In this document: positions 26,568 to 35,006 of the stretch, piece by piece | Numbering within the stretch: the stretch's first letter is position 1 | Layout: the number at the start of each line of letters is the position of its first letter | From: Weizmannia acidilactici | GTDB lineage: Bacteria; Bacillota; Bacilli; Bacillales; Bacillaceae_C | Assembly: GCF_008974185.1 (NCBI RefSeq) | Contig: NZ_BKZP01000002.1 | Coordinates: 81,194 to 145,193, forward strand | DNA: 64,000 bases | Direction: 5' to 3' | The notes under the pieces: model-generated | Told to the model about the DNA's origin: nothing | Databases searched by the model: none | The model's input: only the letters and a program-made list of their open reading frames with translations | Position numbers and translations under genes: made by a program

Positions 26568-27978
26568 ACAAATATTTCCGCTGTACACTTCTCCCGTCAT
26601 AGCTGAACAGCATCGGTTTTTCTTCCACAACCGTTTCGACGTGAACGTTTCTTCCCCACAACTGGTAAAGATAAGGCAAAACCTTTTCTAAATATTTTAA
26701 ATCCAGTTCAATTCCTTCATACCAGTTCTTGATATATAGTTCCCCGTTTTTCTGGTAATCGCCGTCCGTTACGGTTAAATACGGGAAGCCGCCGTTAACG
26801 CGCATGTTGACCAGCTGATCGCGGACATTTTTCCATTCTTTATCGACCACTTTATAATCCCTGCCCTGTTTCTGGAACAAATACATGTCTTCCCTCGTAA
26901 CCAATTCTTTCGTCAAATAATTGCGCAAAAATGAAATATCGGATTCAATTTCGCGCACTTCAAAGATTTTTTCACGGCCCGTCCCCGGTTTTACGCCGCG
27001 CTTCTTCATCTCTTCCGTTGGGTTGTTCCAGCGTTCTTCAATATCTTCAAAAATTTTGATCCCCAGATAATACGGGTTAATGCCGGTCCTTGATGGCTGC
27101 ACGACACCTGCGTTTAATTTGGCATATTCAATCGCCTCGTCCGTCGTCAAATCGAGTTCGCGCATAATGCGCTGGTGCCAGAACGATGCCCAGCCTTCGT
27201 TCATGATTTTCGTTTCAAGCTGCGGCCAGAAATACAGCATTTCTTCGCGGATCATCGTCATAATGTCACGCTGCCATTCCGTCAGTTCCCGGCTGTACTG
27301 CTCAATAAACAGCACGATATCTTTTTCCGGATGTGGCGGGAACTTTTTGGCTTTTTTCGCCGGTTTCTTTTCCGGCTTTTTCTCATCGAGCGCCCATAAT
27401 TCTTCATACGGTCCCGGCGCCCGCTTTGGTTCCTCTTCTTCCCATTCCTCTTCATCTTCCATCGTCCAACTCAGCTTCGGGCGTATCAGAGAAGGATCAA
27501 TGTGCTCTTCAATAGCCAGCACCGCATCGATAAATTTTTCCACTTCTCTCTTGCCGTATTTGAGTTCGTAAGCCCGGATTCTTTCCGCCGTCGCCGCCAT
27601 GCTTTCTACCATATCCCTTTTCGTATTTTGGAAACGGACATTGTTTTTAAAGAAATCGCAGTGCGCGAGTACATGCGCCACAATCAATTTATTTTGGACG
27701 AGCGTATTGGAATCAAGCAAAAATGCATAACATGGATTGGAGTTGATGACCAGTTCGTATATTTTGCTCAAACCCAGGTCGTACTGCAGTTTCATTTTGT
27801 AGTACTGTTTGCCGAAACTCCAATGCGAAAACCGTGTCGGCATCCCGTAAGCGCCAAATGTATAAATGATGTCGGCCGGGCAGATTTCGTAGCGCATCGG
27901 ATAAAAATCAAGCCCAAACCCGGACGCGATTTCTGTAATTTCTTCAATCGCATATTGCAGGCTTTCATGATCATTCAT
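26566..27978 (-). CDS. spoVR: stage V sporulation protein R
   Basis: A 470-residue SpoVR protein, required for normal cortex formation in B. subtilis. ATG 27978 lies eight bases after GGGGAGG; an open frame to 28017 is ignored. Family signatures are visible: [15 protein letters not shown] near residue 110, [14 protein letters not shown] and [17 protein letters not shown]. The biochemical activity is unknown; in Enterobacteria the homologue is linked functionally to PrkA and DUF444 proteins, both encoded 8-11 kb away here. A strong sigma-E-like promoter precedes it. Confidence 0.95.
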   Translation of the reverse strand: MNDHESLQYAIEEITEIASGFGLDFYPMRYEICPADIIYTFGAYGMPTRFSHWSFGKQYYKMKLQYDLGLSKIYELVINSNPCYAFLLDSNTLVQNKLIVAHVLAHCDFFKNNVRFQNTKRDMVESMAATAERIRAYELKYGKREVEKFIDAVLAIEEHIDPSLIRPKLSWTMEDEEEWEEEEPKRAPGPYEELWALDEKKPEKKPAKKAKKFPPHPEKDIVLFIEQYSRELTEWQRDIMTMIREEMLYFWPQLETKIMNEGWASFWHQRIMRELDLTTDEAIEYAKLNAGVVQPSRTGINPYYLGIKIFEDIEERWNNPTEEMKKRGVKPGTGREKIFEVREIESDISFLRNYLTKELVTREDMYLFQKQGRDYKVVDKEWKNVRDQLVNMRVNGGFPYLTVTDGDYQKNGELYIKNWYEGIELDLKYLEKVLPYLYQLWGRNVHVETVVEEKPMLFSYDGRSVQRKYL

Positions 27979-28015
27979 GAATTTTTCCTCCCCTTCAAAG
28001 TTCACCCTTTTTTCC

Positions 28016-28044
28016 AATGTATGAACGAAAAGGAAAAAACATGA
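28016..28044 (-). promoter_or_regulatory. sigma-E-like promoter of spoVR
   Basis: Minus strand: TCATGTT (28038-28044), 14 bases, CATACATT (28016-28023). The -10 matches the sigma-E consensus exactly and the spacing is right. The same -35 word precedes prkA. Confidence 0.7.
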
Positions 28045-28139
28045 GGACGTAAAAAAGGATTTTTACTTCAAATAGCTTTGTGAACGTAATTTTCATTCCC
28101 GCAAATTCCGCGATCATCAACAGATAAACTTTTTACGGA

Positions 28140-28350
28140 AAGGAAGCACCATTTAGACAATCAGAAACGGCCGCTTTTTACCAATTTTTCAAATGGTCTT
28201 GCAATGCATCTAAAGGCCGTTCCAAAGCATTTTTGTGTCCCCTTACAATGCTTCTAAGAACCGTTTCCTTGCAATAATCATATTTAAGCGGCCGTTTTAT
28301 AAAAATCAGCGTCGGAGCATGTATTTGCCTAAAATACGTTCCAAATGATA
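28140..28350. repeat. non-coding region with inverted and degenerate direct repeats
   Basis: AAACGGCCGCTT (28165-28176) is an exact reverse complement of 28286-28297. Between and after them lie three related blocks ending CTAAAGGCCGTTCC (28210), CTAAGAACCGTTTCC (28253) and CTAAAATACGTTCC (about 28330). ACCATTT/AAATGGT at 28149 and 28190 can also pair. No reading frame is convincing. It fills most of the gap of about 450 bases between the spoVR promoter and yhdB. Confidence 0.5.
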
Positions 28351-28477
28351 ACAATCTTATATTTTCCGCCAGCCAACTTTTTCAGCGGGCAAAAACAAAA
28401 AAAACACATACACTAATGGTACTCCTTTATGAAATTTGCTTAAACAGAAGCAAATGCATAAGAAAGGGGGAACCGGG

Positions 28478-28735
28478 ATGAATCCCGTTGACTATGACCG
28501 CGCCTTATATTATACGCATCGTTCCCAATGGGATAATTTGCTGATCCTCATGGTGCGGACGAAGGATGATTTCCTTTCCAAAAAAATCGAGCATGTCTTG
28601 CATGCTTATCATTTTTCACGTGATTATACGGTGATTGAAAGTTGTCTATACGCCTTATTACGGTATATCGACCACGCGAACGAAATGGTGAAATGGAGCG
28701 GGGCGGATCCCCTGTTTCATTCCGATGGATGGTAA
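28478..28735 (+). CDS. yhdB: YhdB-like small protein
   Basis: An 85-residue soluble protein whose sequence (MNPVDYDRALYYTHRSQWDN) and place next to spoVR match YhdB of B. subtilis. ATG 28478 follows AAAGGGGG with eight bases between. Function is unknown. A CATACACT sigma-E-like -10 word lies upstream at about 28409, but no matching -35 is seen. A terminator follows immediately. Confidence 0.75.
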   Translation: MNPVDYDRALYYTHRSQWDNLLILMVRTKDDFLSKKIEHVLHAYHFSRDYTVIESCLYALLRYIDHANEMVKWSGADPLFHSDGW

Positions 28736-28769
28736 GCGGAGAGCGGGCCTGTGCGCGCCCTCCGCTTTT
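28734..28769 (+). terminator. terminator of yhdB
   Basis: AAGCGGAG (28734-28741) pairs with CTCCGCTT and is extended inward by GCG/CGC pairs; TTTTC follows. It starts at the stop codon of yhdB. Confidence 0.75.
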
Positions 28770-28775
28770 CTATTT

Positions 28776-28926
28776 GTCCAGCTGCGGGCGCTCAGCTGGC
28801 GGATTTTACTCCCTCTTCCATGCGATCAGTCAACATCGGTTCGCCTTAAAAGATCACCGTGTTTCCTTTATCTGAGTCAGAGGACTAAAATATCTGTACG
28901 CCGATAATCGAGCGCCCTCGCTTTTC
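28776..28926 (+). repeat. dispersed repeat family 2, copy 1
   Basis: It begins GTCCAGCTGCGGGCGCTCAG and contains CAGTCAACATCGG, CACCGTGTTTCCTTTATCT and GTACGCCGATAATCG; it ends GAGCGCCCTCGCTTTTC. A close copy starts at 63878 in the 5S-23S spacer and runs off the window. I recognise it as the kind of TCCAGCT...CGCTTTTC repeat scattered through Bacillus and Geobacillus genomes. Confidence 0.75.
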
Positions 28927-28929
28927 TCA

Positions 28930-28959
28930 TTTACATTTTACCCGGCTGGATACTATAAT
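28930..28959 (+). promoter_or_regulatory. sigma-A promoter of the bdbC operon
   Basis: TTTACA (28930-28935), 18 bases, TATAAT (28954-28959), then AAAGGAGG at 28981 and the TTG start at 28996. Confidence 0.6.
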
Positions 28960-28995
28960 TTACAAAGAAGTATTTTATCAAAAGGAGGCAAAAAT

Positions 28996-29424
28996 TTGAA
29001 AGCAACTCAGAGGGAGAATGTTTGGTTTTTTGCCTGGGCCGTTTCCGTGATCGCAATGTTCGGGAGCCTCTATTTTTCGGAAATCAAGGGTTATGAACCA
29101 TGCGAATTATGTTGGTACCAGCGCATTTTAATGTACCCGATGACCGTATTGATCGGCATCGCGGTTGCCAGAAAAGATTACCGGTTATCCCTGTATACGG
29201 CTGTTTTATCCGGAATTGGCATGTTTGTTTCGCTTTACCATTACTGCCTGCAAAAAATTTCCTTTTTTTCGGATAGGCTGCCTGCTTGCGGCCGCATCCC
29301 GTGCACAGCGGAATACATCAATTGGTTCGGATTCATTACCATTCCCTTTCTCGCGTTAACCGCTTTTATCCTCATTTTTATCTCAAGTCTTCTCGTTTGG
29401 AAGTGGACAAAAACTTCCGGATGA
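28996..29424 (+). CDS. bdbC: thiol-disulfide oxidoreductase BdbC (DsbB family)
   Basis: A 142-residue DsbB-family quinone-coupled oxidoreductase with four membrane helices. The first redox pair is CELC (C36, C39) and the second is C98/C103 in ACGRIPC. It reoxidises an extracytoplasmic DsbA-like thiol oxidase. The start is TTG 28996, seven bases after AAAGGAGG; no ATG fits. The next gene, 33 bases on, encodes a membrane thioredoxin with a CPHC site, a likely partner. Confidence 0.93.
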   Translation: MKATQRENVWFFAWAVSVIAMFGSLYFSEIKGYEPCELCWYQRILMYPMTVLIGIAVARKDYRLSLYTAVLSGIGMFVSLYHYCLQKISFFSDRLPACGRIPCTAEYINWFGFITIPFLALTAFILIFISSLLVWKWTKTSG

Positions 29425-29457
29425 ATACTTTTCAATTATGCCGACAGGAGGGCCATC

Positions 29458-29940
29458 ATGAAAAAAATTATACTTTTTTTAGCCATCATCATCGTATTAT
29501 TTGCTGGAATTGCAGGCATCACAAAGTACCAGCAAAACAAACAGAAAAAGCATAACCCGTATGCAGGCGCAAAAAGCGTCAGCGAATTATCGACCGCGAC
29601 AAGGGACCAATTGGATAATCCTTTGTACCAAAATATCATTTTGCCGAAGCAGCTGCAAAGCGATTTAAAAGCAGGGAAAGACGTTACGGTCTATTTTTTC
29701 ATGCCGACATGCCCGCACTGCAAACGGACAACCCCAGTTGTTTCCCCGGTTGCAAAAGATATGGGGATCGATTTGAAAGAATTTAACCTGACTGAATTTG
29801 AAAGCGGCTGGGATGAATATAAAATCAAAGCGACACCGACAATTGTGCACTATAAAGACGGCAAAGAAGCCGCCCGTATCGTAGGGGAACATACGAAGCA
29901 GGAATTCCGGCAGTGGTTCAGCAAATATGTTAAAAAATAA
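29458..29940 (+). CDS. membrane-anchored thioredoxin-like protein, CPHC active site
   Basis: A 160-residue protein with an N-terminal anchor (residues 3-21) and an extracellular thioredoxin fold (about 65-155). The active site is MPTCPHCKR (C85, C88); the CPHC dipeptide is the DsbA type rather than thioredoxin CGPC. The cis-Pro loop is KATPTIV. ATG 29458 follows ACAGGAGGG. It is co-transcribed with bdbC, so it probably acts as the substrate oxidase recycled by BdbC; it is not a close BdbD. Confidence 0.85.
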   Translation: MKKIILFLAIIIVLFAGIAGITKYQQNKQKKHNPYAGAKSVSELSTATRDQLDNPLYQNIILPKQLQSDLKAGKDVTVYFFMPTCPHCKRTTPVVSPVAKDMGIDLKEFNLTEFESGWDEYKIKATPTIVHYKDGKEAARIVGEHTKQEFRQWFSKYVKK

Positions 29941-29968
29941 TGCTCGGCACTTCCGGGCATTATTTTTT
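29936..29968. terminator. terminator between the thioredoxin gene and the YhcU-like gene
   Basis: AATAATGC (29936-29943) pairs with GCATTATT (29957-29964) plus inner CGG/CCG; TTTTTT follows. It lies between convergent genes. Confidence 0.75.
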
Positions 29969-30360
29969 CAGACGAGCAGGCGGTTGTATGCTTTTTTAAA
30001 AATACTGAATGAATCCGTTCTCTTTTCGGCAAACCGGGAGTATGAAAACGGAAAGTGCAAGCCGTATTGTTCAAGGGTAAATTTATTAAATTCGAACAGG
30101 TTAGCATAATGAAGATCCCGGTTACGGCTATCCGTTTCCAATATGGAAATGATCGTCTGCAGACTGGAAATAATCTGGTATCCTGCTTTTAACGTTCCGA
30201 TTTGATCAGCCGGGTCGTTCAGGGCAAGTACATGATCCCGCTGAAATCCAATGATTTCCTCATCGGAAAAATAATCAGGAAAAACTTCCGTGAACATATG
30301 CTGCACCAATTCCTCAATCTTATCCATTTGGTCTTCCGTAGGCGCATAAACAACCTTCAC
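29968..30360 (-). CDS. YhcU-like conserved hypothetical protein
   Basis: A 130-residue soluble protein starting at GTG 30360, preceded by AGGGTGG. It begins MKVVYAPTEDQMDKIEELVQ and is acidic and helical. The opening and length recall YhcU/DUF5365 proteins of Bacillus, whose role is unknown; this identification is from memory and moderate. Convergent to the bdbC operon and divergent from the phosphate genes. Confidence 0.6.
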   Translation of the reverse strand: MKVVYAPTEDQMDKIEELVQHMFTEVFPDYFSDEEIIGFQRDHVLALNDPADQIGTLKAGYQIISSLQTIISILETDSRNRDLHYANLFEFNKFTLEQYGLHFPFSYSRFAEKRTDSFSIFKKAYNRLLV

Positions 30361-30671
30361 AACAGTCCCACCCTTTTAAAAAAATACGCACTATGTTATG
30401 TATGCCAAAAAACGCACCGTATGTGTATTTTTAGAATAACATATGCAAATAGAAAAAAAGCATGGTAAATGTGACCATGCTTGGTTGAAGCCGGCTTGCC
30501 GCACCAACGAAAGAGCTTCCCCCCACATGTTTTTCCTGAAATGGGGTAATGTAATAAAACAAAATGGAACCGGATACATCTATTTATTTTCGACATTCTT
30601 CTTTTATATTCGCCTGAAATCAGATAAAATAAAGACGTTTGATAATTTAAAGCATATTAGGAGGCTCAAAC
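30361..30671. other. intergenic region between YhcU-like gene and pit operon
   Basis: No credible gene. It holds a 9-bp perfect hairpin at 30458-30482 followed by T7 on the minus strand, and AGGAGG for the DUF47 gene at its right end. Confidence 0.6.
30458..30482 (-). terminator. orphan minus-strand terminator
   Basis: AAGCATGGT (30458-30466) pairs with ACCATGCTT (30474-30482); on the minus strand TTTTTTTCT follows. There is no minus-strand gene upstream of it, so it may end a small RNA encoded at about 30483-30650. Confidence 0.5.
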
Positions 30672-31292
30672 ATGGTATTTAAAAACAAGAAAGATAAGTT
30701 TGCTGTGCTGCTTGGGCATATTTCGACAAACCTCCGGGAAGCCACCAATTACTTTGCCGATTATAAACTTCAGAATACAGATGATTTAAAAATTTTTACC
30801 GAAAAAATGAAGGAGTACGAGCGTAACGGGGACACATACGTCCACGATATGATTCTGGAATTGAATGATGCCTTTATTACGCCAATTGAGCGTGAAGACC
30901 TGCTTGCTTTAACGAACAGCATGGATGATGTGCTCGATGGAATTGAAGAATGTTCAGGATTATTCGAACTGTATAACATCACAAAGGCTGACGAGTTTAT
31001 GATTGAGTTTGTCGAAATGATCCGCAATTGTGCCGAAGAGATTGAAAAAGCCATTGATATTGTATTTACAAAAAAACTCGACAAGGTTCGCCCGCACGCC
31101 ATCAAAATTAAAGAATACGAATCCCATTGCGATGAAATTTTAAGAAAATCTTTAATTCACCTCTTCCAAAATGAATCAGACCCGATCCGCTTAATCAAAT
31201 ATAAAGACCTGTATGAAAATATGGAAGATGTGGCTGACTATTGCCAGACAGTGGCCAACATTCTGGAAACGATTATTATGAAAAATGCTTAA
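30672..31292 (+). CDS. ykaA: DUF47 phosphate-transport accessory protein
   Basis: A 206-residue all-helical cytoplasmic protein of the PhoU-like DUF47 family (YkaA type). Such proteins are encoded next to Pit transporters and are thought to regulate phosphate flux. Signature-like stretches are EYERNGDTYVH and the repeat KIKEYESHCDEILRK, which is the second PhoU-like metal motif. ATG 30672 follows AGGAGG. Twelve bases separate it from pit. Confidence 0.88.
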   Translation: MVFKNKKDKFAVLLGHISTNLREATNYFADYKLQNTDDLKIFTEKMKEYERNGDTYVHDMILELNDAFITPIEREDLLALTNSMDDVLDGIEECSGLFELYNITKADEFMIEFVEMIRNCAEEIEKAIDIVFTKKLDKVRPHAIKIKEYESHCDEILRKSLIHLFQNESDPIRLIKYKDLYENMEDVADYCQTVANILETIIMKNA

Positions 31293-31304
31293 GGAGTCTG
31301 ACGA

Positions 31305-32303
31305 ATGGATAGCATTTTAGTTTTGACAGTCTTAATTGTGATTTTTGCTTTTGCATTTGATTTCATTAACGGATTCCACGATACAGCAAACGCGATTGCT
31401 ACCGCCGTCTCGACAAAAGCGCTAAAACCGCGGTTCGCCATTGCCCTTGCGGCTACAATGAATTTCCTTGGGGCGATTTCTTTTACCGGGGTTGCAAAAA
31501 CCATTACGGAAAGCATCGTCAACCCGTTTACGCTCGCAAACGGTCAGGTCGTCATTTTGTCCGCCCTGCTCGCAGCCATTATTTGGAATCTTGTGACGTG
31601 GTATTTTGGTATTCCAAGCAGTTCTTCCCATGCCATTATCGGGGCTATTGCCGGAGCGGCGATTGCTTCTGCGGGATTTCATGTTATCGAATTTCGTGGT
31701 TTTATCGGTATTATTGAAGCTTTAATTTTTTCCCCTATCCTTGCTTTTACAGTCGGATTTATTATATACAGCATTTTTAAAGGTTCTTTTAAAAACTTGA
31801 ACCTTGCCAAAACGAATCGGCGTTTCCGTTTTATCCAAATTTTTACCGCCGCTCTCCAGGCATACACCCACGGGACGAACGATGCCCAAAAATCGATGGG
31901 GATTATCACAATGGCTTTGATCACCAATCACTACATCTCAACAAGCGACATTCCGTTCTGGGTTCAGGTCGGCTGTGCACTGGCCATGGGCTTAGGCACC
32001 TCAATCGGCGGATGGCGGATCATTAAAACCGTCGGTGCAAACATCATGAAAATCCGCCCGATTAACGGAGTAGCTGCTGATTTGAGTTCGGCCGCCGTTA
32101 TTTTCGGCGCGACTTACATTCACTTGCCGGTCAGCACAACTCATGTGATTTCCTCTTCCATTCTCGGGGTGGGATCGGCCCATCGTATAAAAGGTGTAAA
32201 ATGGGATACCGCACAAAGAATGATCGTCACCTGGGTAATTACCCTGCCGATTGCAGCCGCTTTAGCAGCCGTGGTGTATCATATTGTCAATATCTTTTTA
32301 TAA
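31305..32303 (+). CDS. pit: inorganic phosphate transporter, PiT family
   Basis: A 332-residue membrane protein with about ten helices. The two inverted PiT signatures are present: NGFHDTANAIATAVSTKAL near residue 24 and AYTHGTNDAQKSMGI in the second half. It imports metal-phosphate with protons at low affinity. It forms an operon with the DUF47 gene, which points to phosphate rather than sulphate. A terminator lies at 32369-32402. Confidence 0.93.
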   Translation: MDSILVLTVLIVIFAFAFDFINGFHDTANAIATAVSTKALKPRFAIALAATMNFLGAISFTGVAKTITESIVNPFTLANGQVVILSALLAAIIWNLVTWYFGIPSSSSHAIIGAIAGAAIASAGFHVIEFRGFIGIIEALIFSPILAFTVGFIIYSIFKGSFKNLNLAKTNRRFRFIQIFTAALQAYTHGTNDAQKSMGIITMALITNHYISTSDIPFWVQVGCALAMGLGTSIGGWRIIKTVGANIMKIRPINGVAADLSSAAVIFGATYIHLPVSTTHVISSSILGVGSAHRIKGVKWDTAQRMIVTWVITLPIAAALAAVVYHIVNIFL

Positions 32304-32368
32304 GGTTCCATTTTGTTCAGGCAGGCGGTCCACCCTGCTTTCCGATCATTCAATTTAACAAATAAAAC

Positions 32369-32402
32369 AAAAGAGCGGAGCGAAAAGCTTGCTCTTTTTT
32401 TA
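32369..32402 (+). terminator. terminator of the pit operon
   Basis: AAAAGAGC (32369-32376) pairs with GCTCTTTT (32391-32398); an inner AGC/GCT pair tightens the loop and T7 follows. Confidence 0.8.
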
Positions 32403-32497
32403 TTGGACGGTATTGAAATGAGGGTTTTGCAAAAACTATGATAACAGCTGATATTTCACATTTTGTTCAAATCTCCGGCTTATTTTAAAGAAAATAG

Positions 32498-32556
32498 TTG
32501 CAGTGCGTATTTGAAACGAATATTATAGAAAATGTGTTTTTAAAATGTTCGTGTTT
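32498..32556 (+). promoter_or_regulatory. NCS2 permease promoter with PurR box pair
   Basis: TTGCAG (32498-32503), 17 bases, TATTAT (32521-32526) form a sigma-A promoter. Two PurBox-like 14-mers overlap or follow it: TGAAACGAATATTA (32512-32525) and, in reverse orientation, AAATGTTCGTGTTT (32543-32556). Both have the CGAA core. The gap is 17 bases, the known PurBox spacing in B. subtilis. Confidence 0.65.
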
Positions 32557-32570
32557 TTGGAGGTTTCAAT

Positions 32571-33869
32571 ATGTTTAATCTGACAGAAAATGGCACGGAT
32601 GCCAGAACAGAAATTCTTGCGGGTTTCACCACTTTTTTAACGATGGTGTATATTATAGTCGTTAATCCGGCCGTCCTGTCCAGCACCGGCGTTCCGTTTG
32701 ACCAAGTATTTATAGCAACGATTATCGGTACGGTTGCCGGCACTTTATGGATGGCCTTGGCTGCCAATTATCCGATTGCCGTAGCACCGGGCATGGGGTT
32801 GAATGCGTATTTTGCTTATTCCGTTGTCGGCACGCACGGCGGTATTACATATGTTACCGCATTCGGCGCCGTTTTTGTTGCAGGTATCATTTTCTTTATT
32901 TTGTCGCTCACCCCATTCCGAGAAAAATTAGTCGAGGCGATTCCGGACAATTTGCGTTCGGGAATTACCGCAGGAATCGGTTTATTTATCGCTTTTATCG
33001 GGCTTCGCAGCGCAGGCATTATTGCCGCGGATAAAACAAATCTGGTCAGGCTCGGCGATCTTCACTCCCCTTCCGCCGAACTTGCCCTCATCGGCCTTGC
33101 CGTTACCCTCATCTGCATGGCGCTGAATATCAACGGTGCTTTATTTATCGGCATGGCCATTACCGGGCTGATCGCATATTTTACCGGGCAGCTTTCTTTT
33201 GATAAGGGGTTTGTATCGGTACCGCATATGCCGCAGGGACTTGTTGTGGAGCATCCGCTCAAAGCGGTTCTCGATGTGTTTACGCACAGCTTATATGCGG
33301 TCGTTTTTTCCTTTTTGCTCGTTACGATTTTTGATACGACCGGCACAATCGTCGGCGTGGCAAAACAGGCCGGCTTGATGAAAGGAAAATCGCTGCCGCG
33401 CGCACGGCGGGCTCTATTGAGCGACTCGATCGGGACTGTCATCGGCTCGCTGTTCGGGACAAGCCCGACAAGCGCCTATATCGAATCTTCTTCAGGGGTA
33501 GCAGCAGGCGGCAGAACCGGGCTTACTACGCTTGTTGTCGCAGTTTTGTTTATCATTTCCGCTTTCTTCAGCCCGCTTGTCGGAGCGGTTGCAGGGCTTT
33601 CCGCGATCACGTCCCCGGCATTGATCATTGTCGGCAGTTTAATGATCGGCAGCATCTCTGACATTAAATGGAGCGAAATTGACGAAGCGTTTCCGGCGTT
33701 TTTAATCATTTTGGTCATGCCTTTAACGAGCAGCATCTCGACCGGGATTGCACTTGGCTTCATTTCCTACCCGATATTAAAAATTTTCAAAGGCAACTGG
33801 CGCCAGGTTCATCCGCTCGTTTATATTTTCGCCGTCCTTTTCTTTATCCATTTGGCATTTTTGCAATAA
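32571..33869 (+). CDS. NCS2-family purine permease (PbuO/PbuG type)
   Basis: A 432-residue AzgA-like NCS2 transporter for hypoxanthine, guanine or adenine. It has 12 or more hydrophobic segments. The motif APGMGLNAYFAY near residue 68 and FDTTGTIVGVA and GTSPTSAYIESSSGVAAGGR in the second half are family hallmarks. ATG 32571 follows GGAGG. PbuG and PbuO of B. subtilis cannot be told apart here. No purine riboswitch is seen in the leader; a PurR box pair is. Confidence 0.88.
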   Translation: MFNLTENGTDARTEILAGFTTFLTMVYIIVVNPAVLSSTGVPFDQVFIATIIGTVAGTLWMALAANYPIAVAPGMGLNAYFAYSVVGTHGGITYVTAFGAVFVAGIIFFILSLTPFREKLVEAIPDNLRSGITAGIGLFIAFIGLRSAGIIAADKTNLVRLGDLHSPSAELALIGLAVTLICMALNINGALFIGMAITGLIAYFTGQLSFDKGFVSVPHMPQGLVVEHPLKAVLDVFTHSLYAVVFSFLLVTIFDTTGTIVGVAKQAGLMKGKSLPRARRALLSDSIGTVIGSLFGTSPTSAYIESSSGVAAGGRTGLTTLVVAVLFIISAFFSPLVGAVAGLSAITSPALIIVGSLMIGSISDIKWSEIDEAFPAFLIILVMPLTSSISTGIALGFISYPILKIFKGNWRQVHPLVYIFAVLFFIHLAFLQ

Positions 33870-34083
33870 AAACGGGACACGGGCTGCCCAATGCCGTTTT
33901 GCCGGTATCCGGACAGCCCTTTCCTTTATTCGAACAATCCGCTTTCTCCCTTTTTTTGCGAAGCGTCCGACAGGCTGCTGAGCGGTTTTTTGCATCCAGA
34001 CCGAAAATGAGTACGGCCACCCAGTTAGTGGCGGCTTTCCGCATATCGGCAGCATAAATGTTCCATACTTCTACTTCTTTCAT
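33844..34083 (-). pseudogene. probable YhgE/Pip N-terminal fragment
   Basis: Starting at ATG 34083 (five bases after AGAAGG) the frame reads VWNIYAADMRKAATNWVAVL, like the N-terminal membrane entry of YhgE/Pip-type phage-infection proteins. It then turns into low-similarity sequence after about 28 residues and ends at residue 79. The expected membrane helices and large extracellular domain are missing. I treat it as a decayed remnant; a real small gene cannot be excluded. Confidence 0.35.
33881..33919 (+). terminator. possible terminator of the purine permease gene
   Basis: GGGCTG-CC (33881-33888) pairs with GG-CAGCCC (33911-33919), with further pairing inside the loop; the following T-tract is interrupted. 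Confidence 0.4.
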
Positions 34084-34321
34084 AACACCCTTCTCGTGTT
34101 GGTGTTATTTTTGCCGATTTCGAATGAAGCCATGTGTACAATAGGCCATGAAAAAAGGCTGCCCGGAAAGCCGATCATTTACAGGCAGCCTAATAAAACG
34201 TTAGACTTTTAATGACCACATGAATCGATTTTTTCTTAATCCCGGACTTTAGACGCAATTTAATACCCACCTGACCGAGATTTTCGTTTTAATGCACGTA
34301 TTACAAACCGCATTCTGCTCC

Positions 34322-34864
34322 TCACATTTTTCCAAAAACAAGATCAATTTCAGTTTTTAACTGCTTAAGCAGCGGAAAAGCATGATTTCTTCCGATACTG
34401 GCTGCGATATTTCTGTAATACCATTCCTGTTTTGCTTTTCCCCGCTTAAAATGGCTCCACACCTTGTCCCCTTCGCGCGCGATATCATCCCGGATGGAAC
34501 GGAGATTGTCTATTTTATCGGCACAGACGACAAGACAGACCGATTCATCCGCCGTTTTCAAAAAATCAATCGTATGCAGTTTCCGTTCTTCCCACGGCAG
34601 GCTTTTGTCCGGCTCGGAACAGCCTTCAACAATGCGGGCAACTGCATCCCCAAACACCGCCTTGATGTCATCCAGTGATACATCCGTATCTTCCACCGTA
34701 TCATGCAGAAGACCCGCCGCCACGATTTCTTTCCGGCATCCCGCCTCAAGGAGGATCACCGCCACCGAAAAAGGATGAACGATATATGGCAGCTGCACGA
34801 TTTTCCGGTATTGCCCGTCATGTGCTTTTGCAGCGAAATGAATCGCTCTCTTGACGATATCCAA
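34322..34864 (-). CDS. HD-domain (p)ppGpp hydrolase-like protein
   Basis: A 180-residue HD phosphohydrolase of the RelA/SpoT-type small hydrolase group (Mesh1-like). It has the metal His in PYIVHPFSVA, the HD pair in GLLHDTVEDTD and the distal CADKIDNL. The start is set at TTG 34864 after AAAGGGGCGG; an open frame to 35023 would overlap the divergent GNAT gene and adds no conserved sequence. No synthetase or TGS/ACT domains. Role in removing ppGpp is inferred from the family. Confidence 0.78.
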   Translation of the reverse strand: MDIVKRAIHFAAKAHDGQYRKIVQLPYIVHPFSVAVILLEAGCRKEIVAAGLLHDTVEDTDVSLDDIKAVFGDAVARIVEGCSEPDKSLPWEERKLHTIDFLKTADESVCLVVCADKIDNLRSIRDDIAREGDKVWSHFKRGKAKQEWYYRNIAASIGRNHAFPLLKQLKTEIDLVFGKM

Positions 34865-35006
34865 AGCCTGTCCGCCCCTTTCTATATCATATATAAGGTT
34901 ATCATGCCAAATGACACTACAGAAGTTCCCATAAACGAATTTGAAAAATTGGTATTTTATGATACATTCGTTATAATAAAACATTTTAACAATACGGGGG
35001 TTTGGC

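Noticed and set aside
32304..32570. Purine riboswitch before the NCS2 permease
   Set aside because: I looked for the paired-loop consensus of the guanine aptamer and found none; a PurR box pair is present instead.
33777..34055. 92-codon minus-strand frame overlapping the end of the purine permease gene
   Set aside because: Basic, low-complexity translation antisense to the permease end and in a different frame from the Pip-like fragment; no ribosome site.
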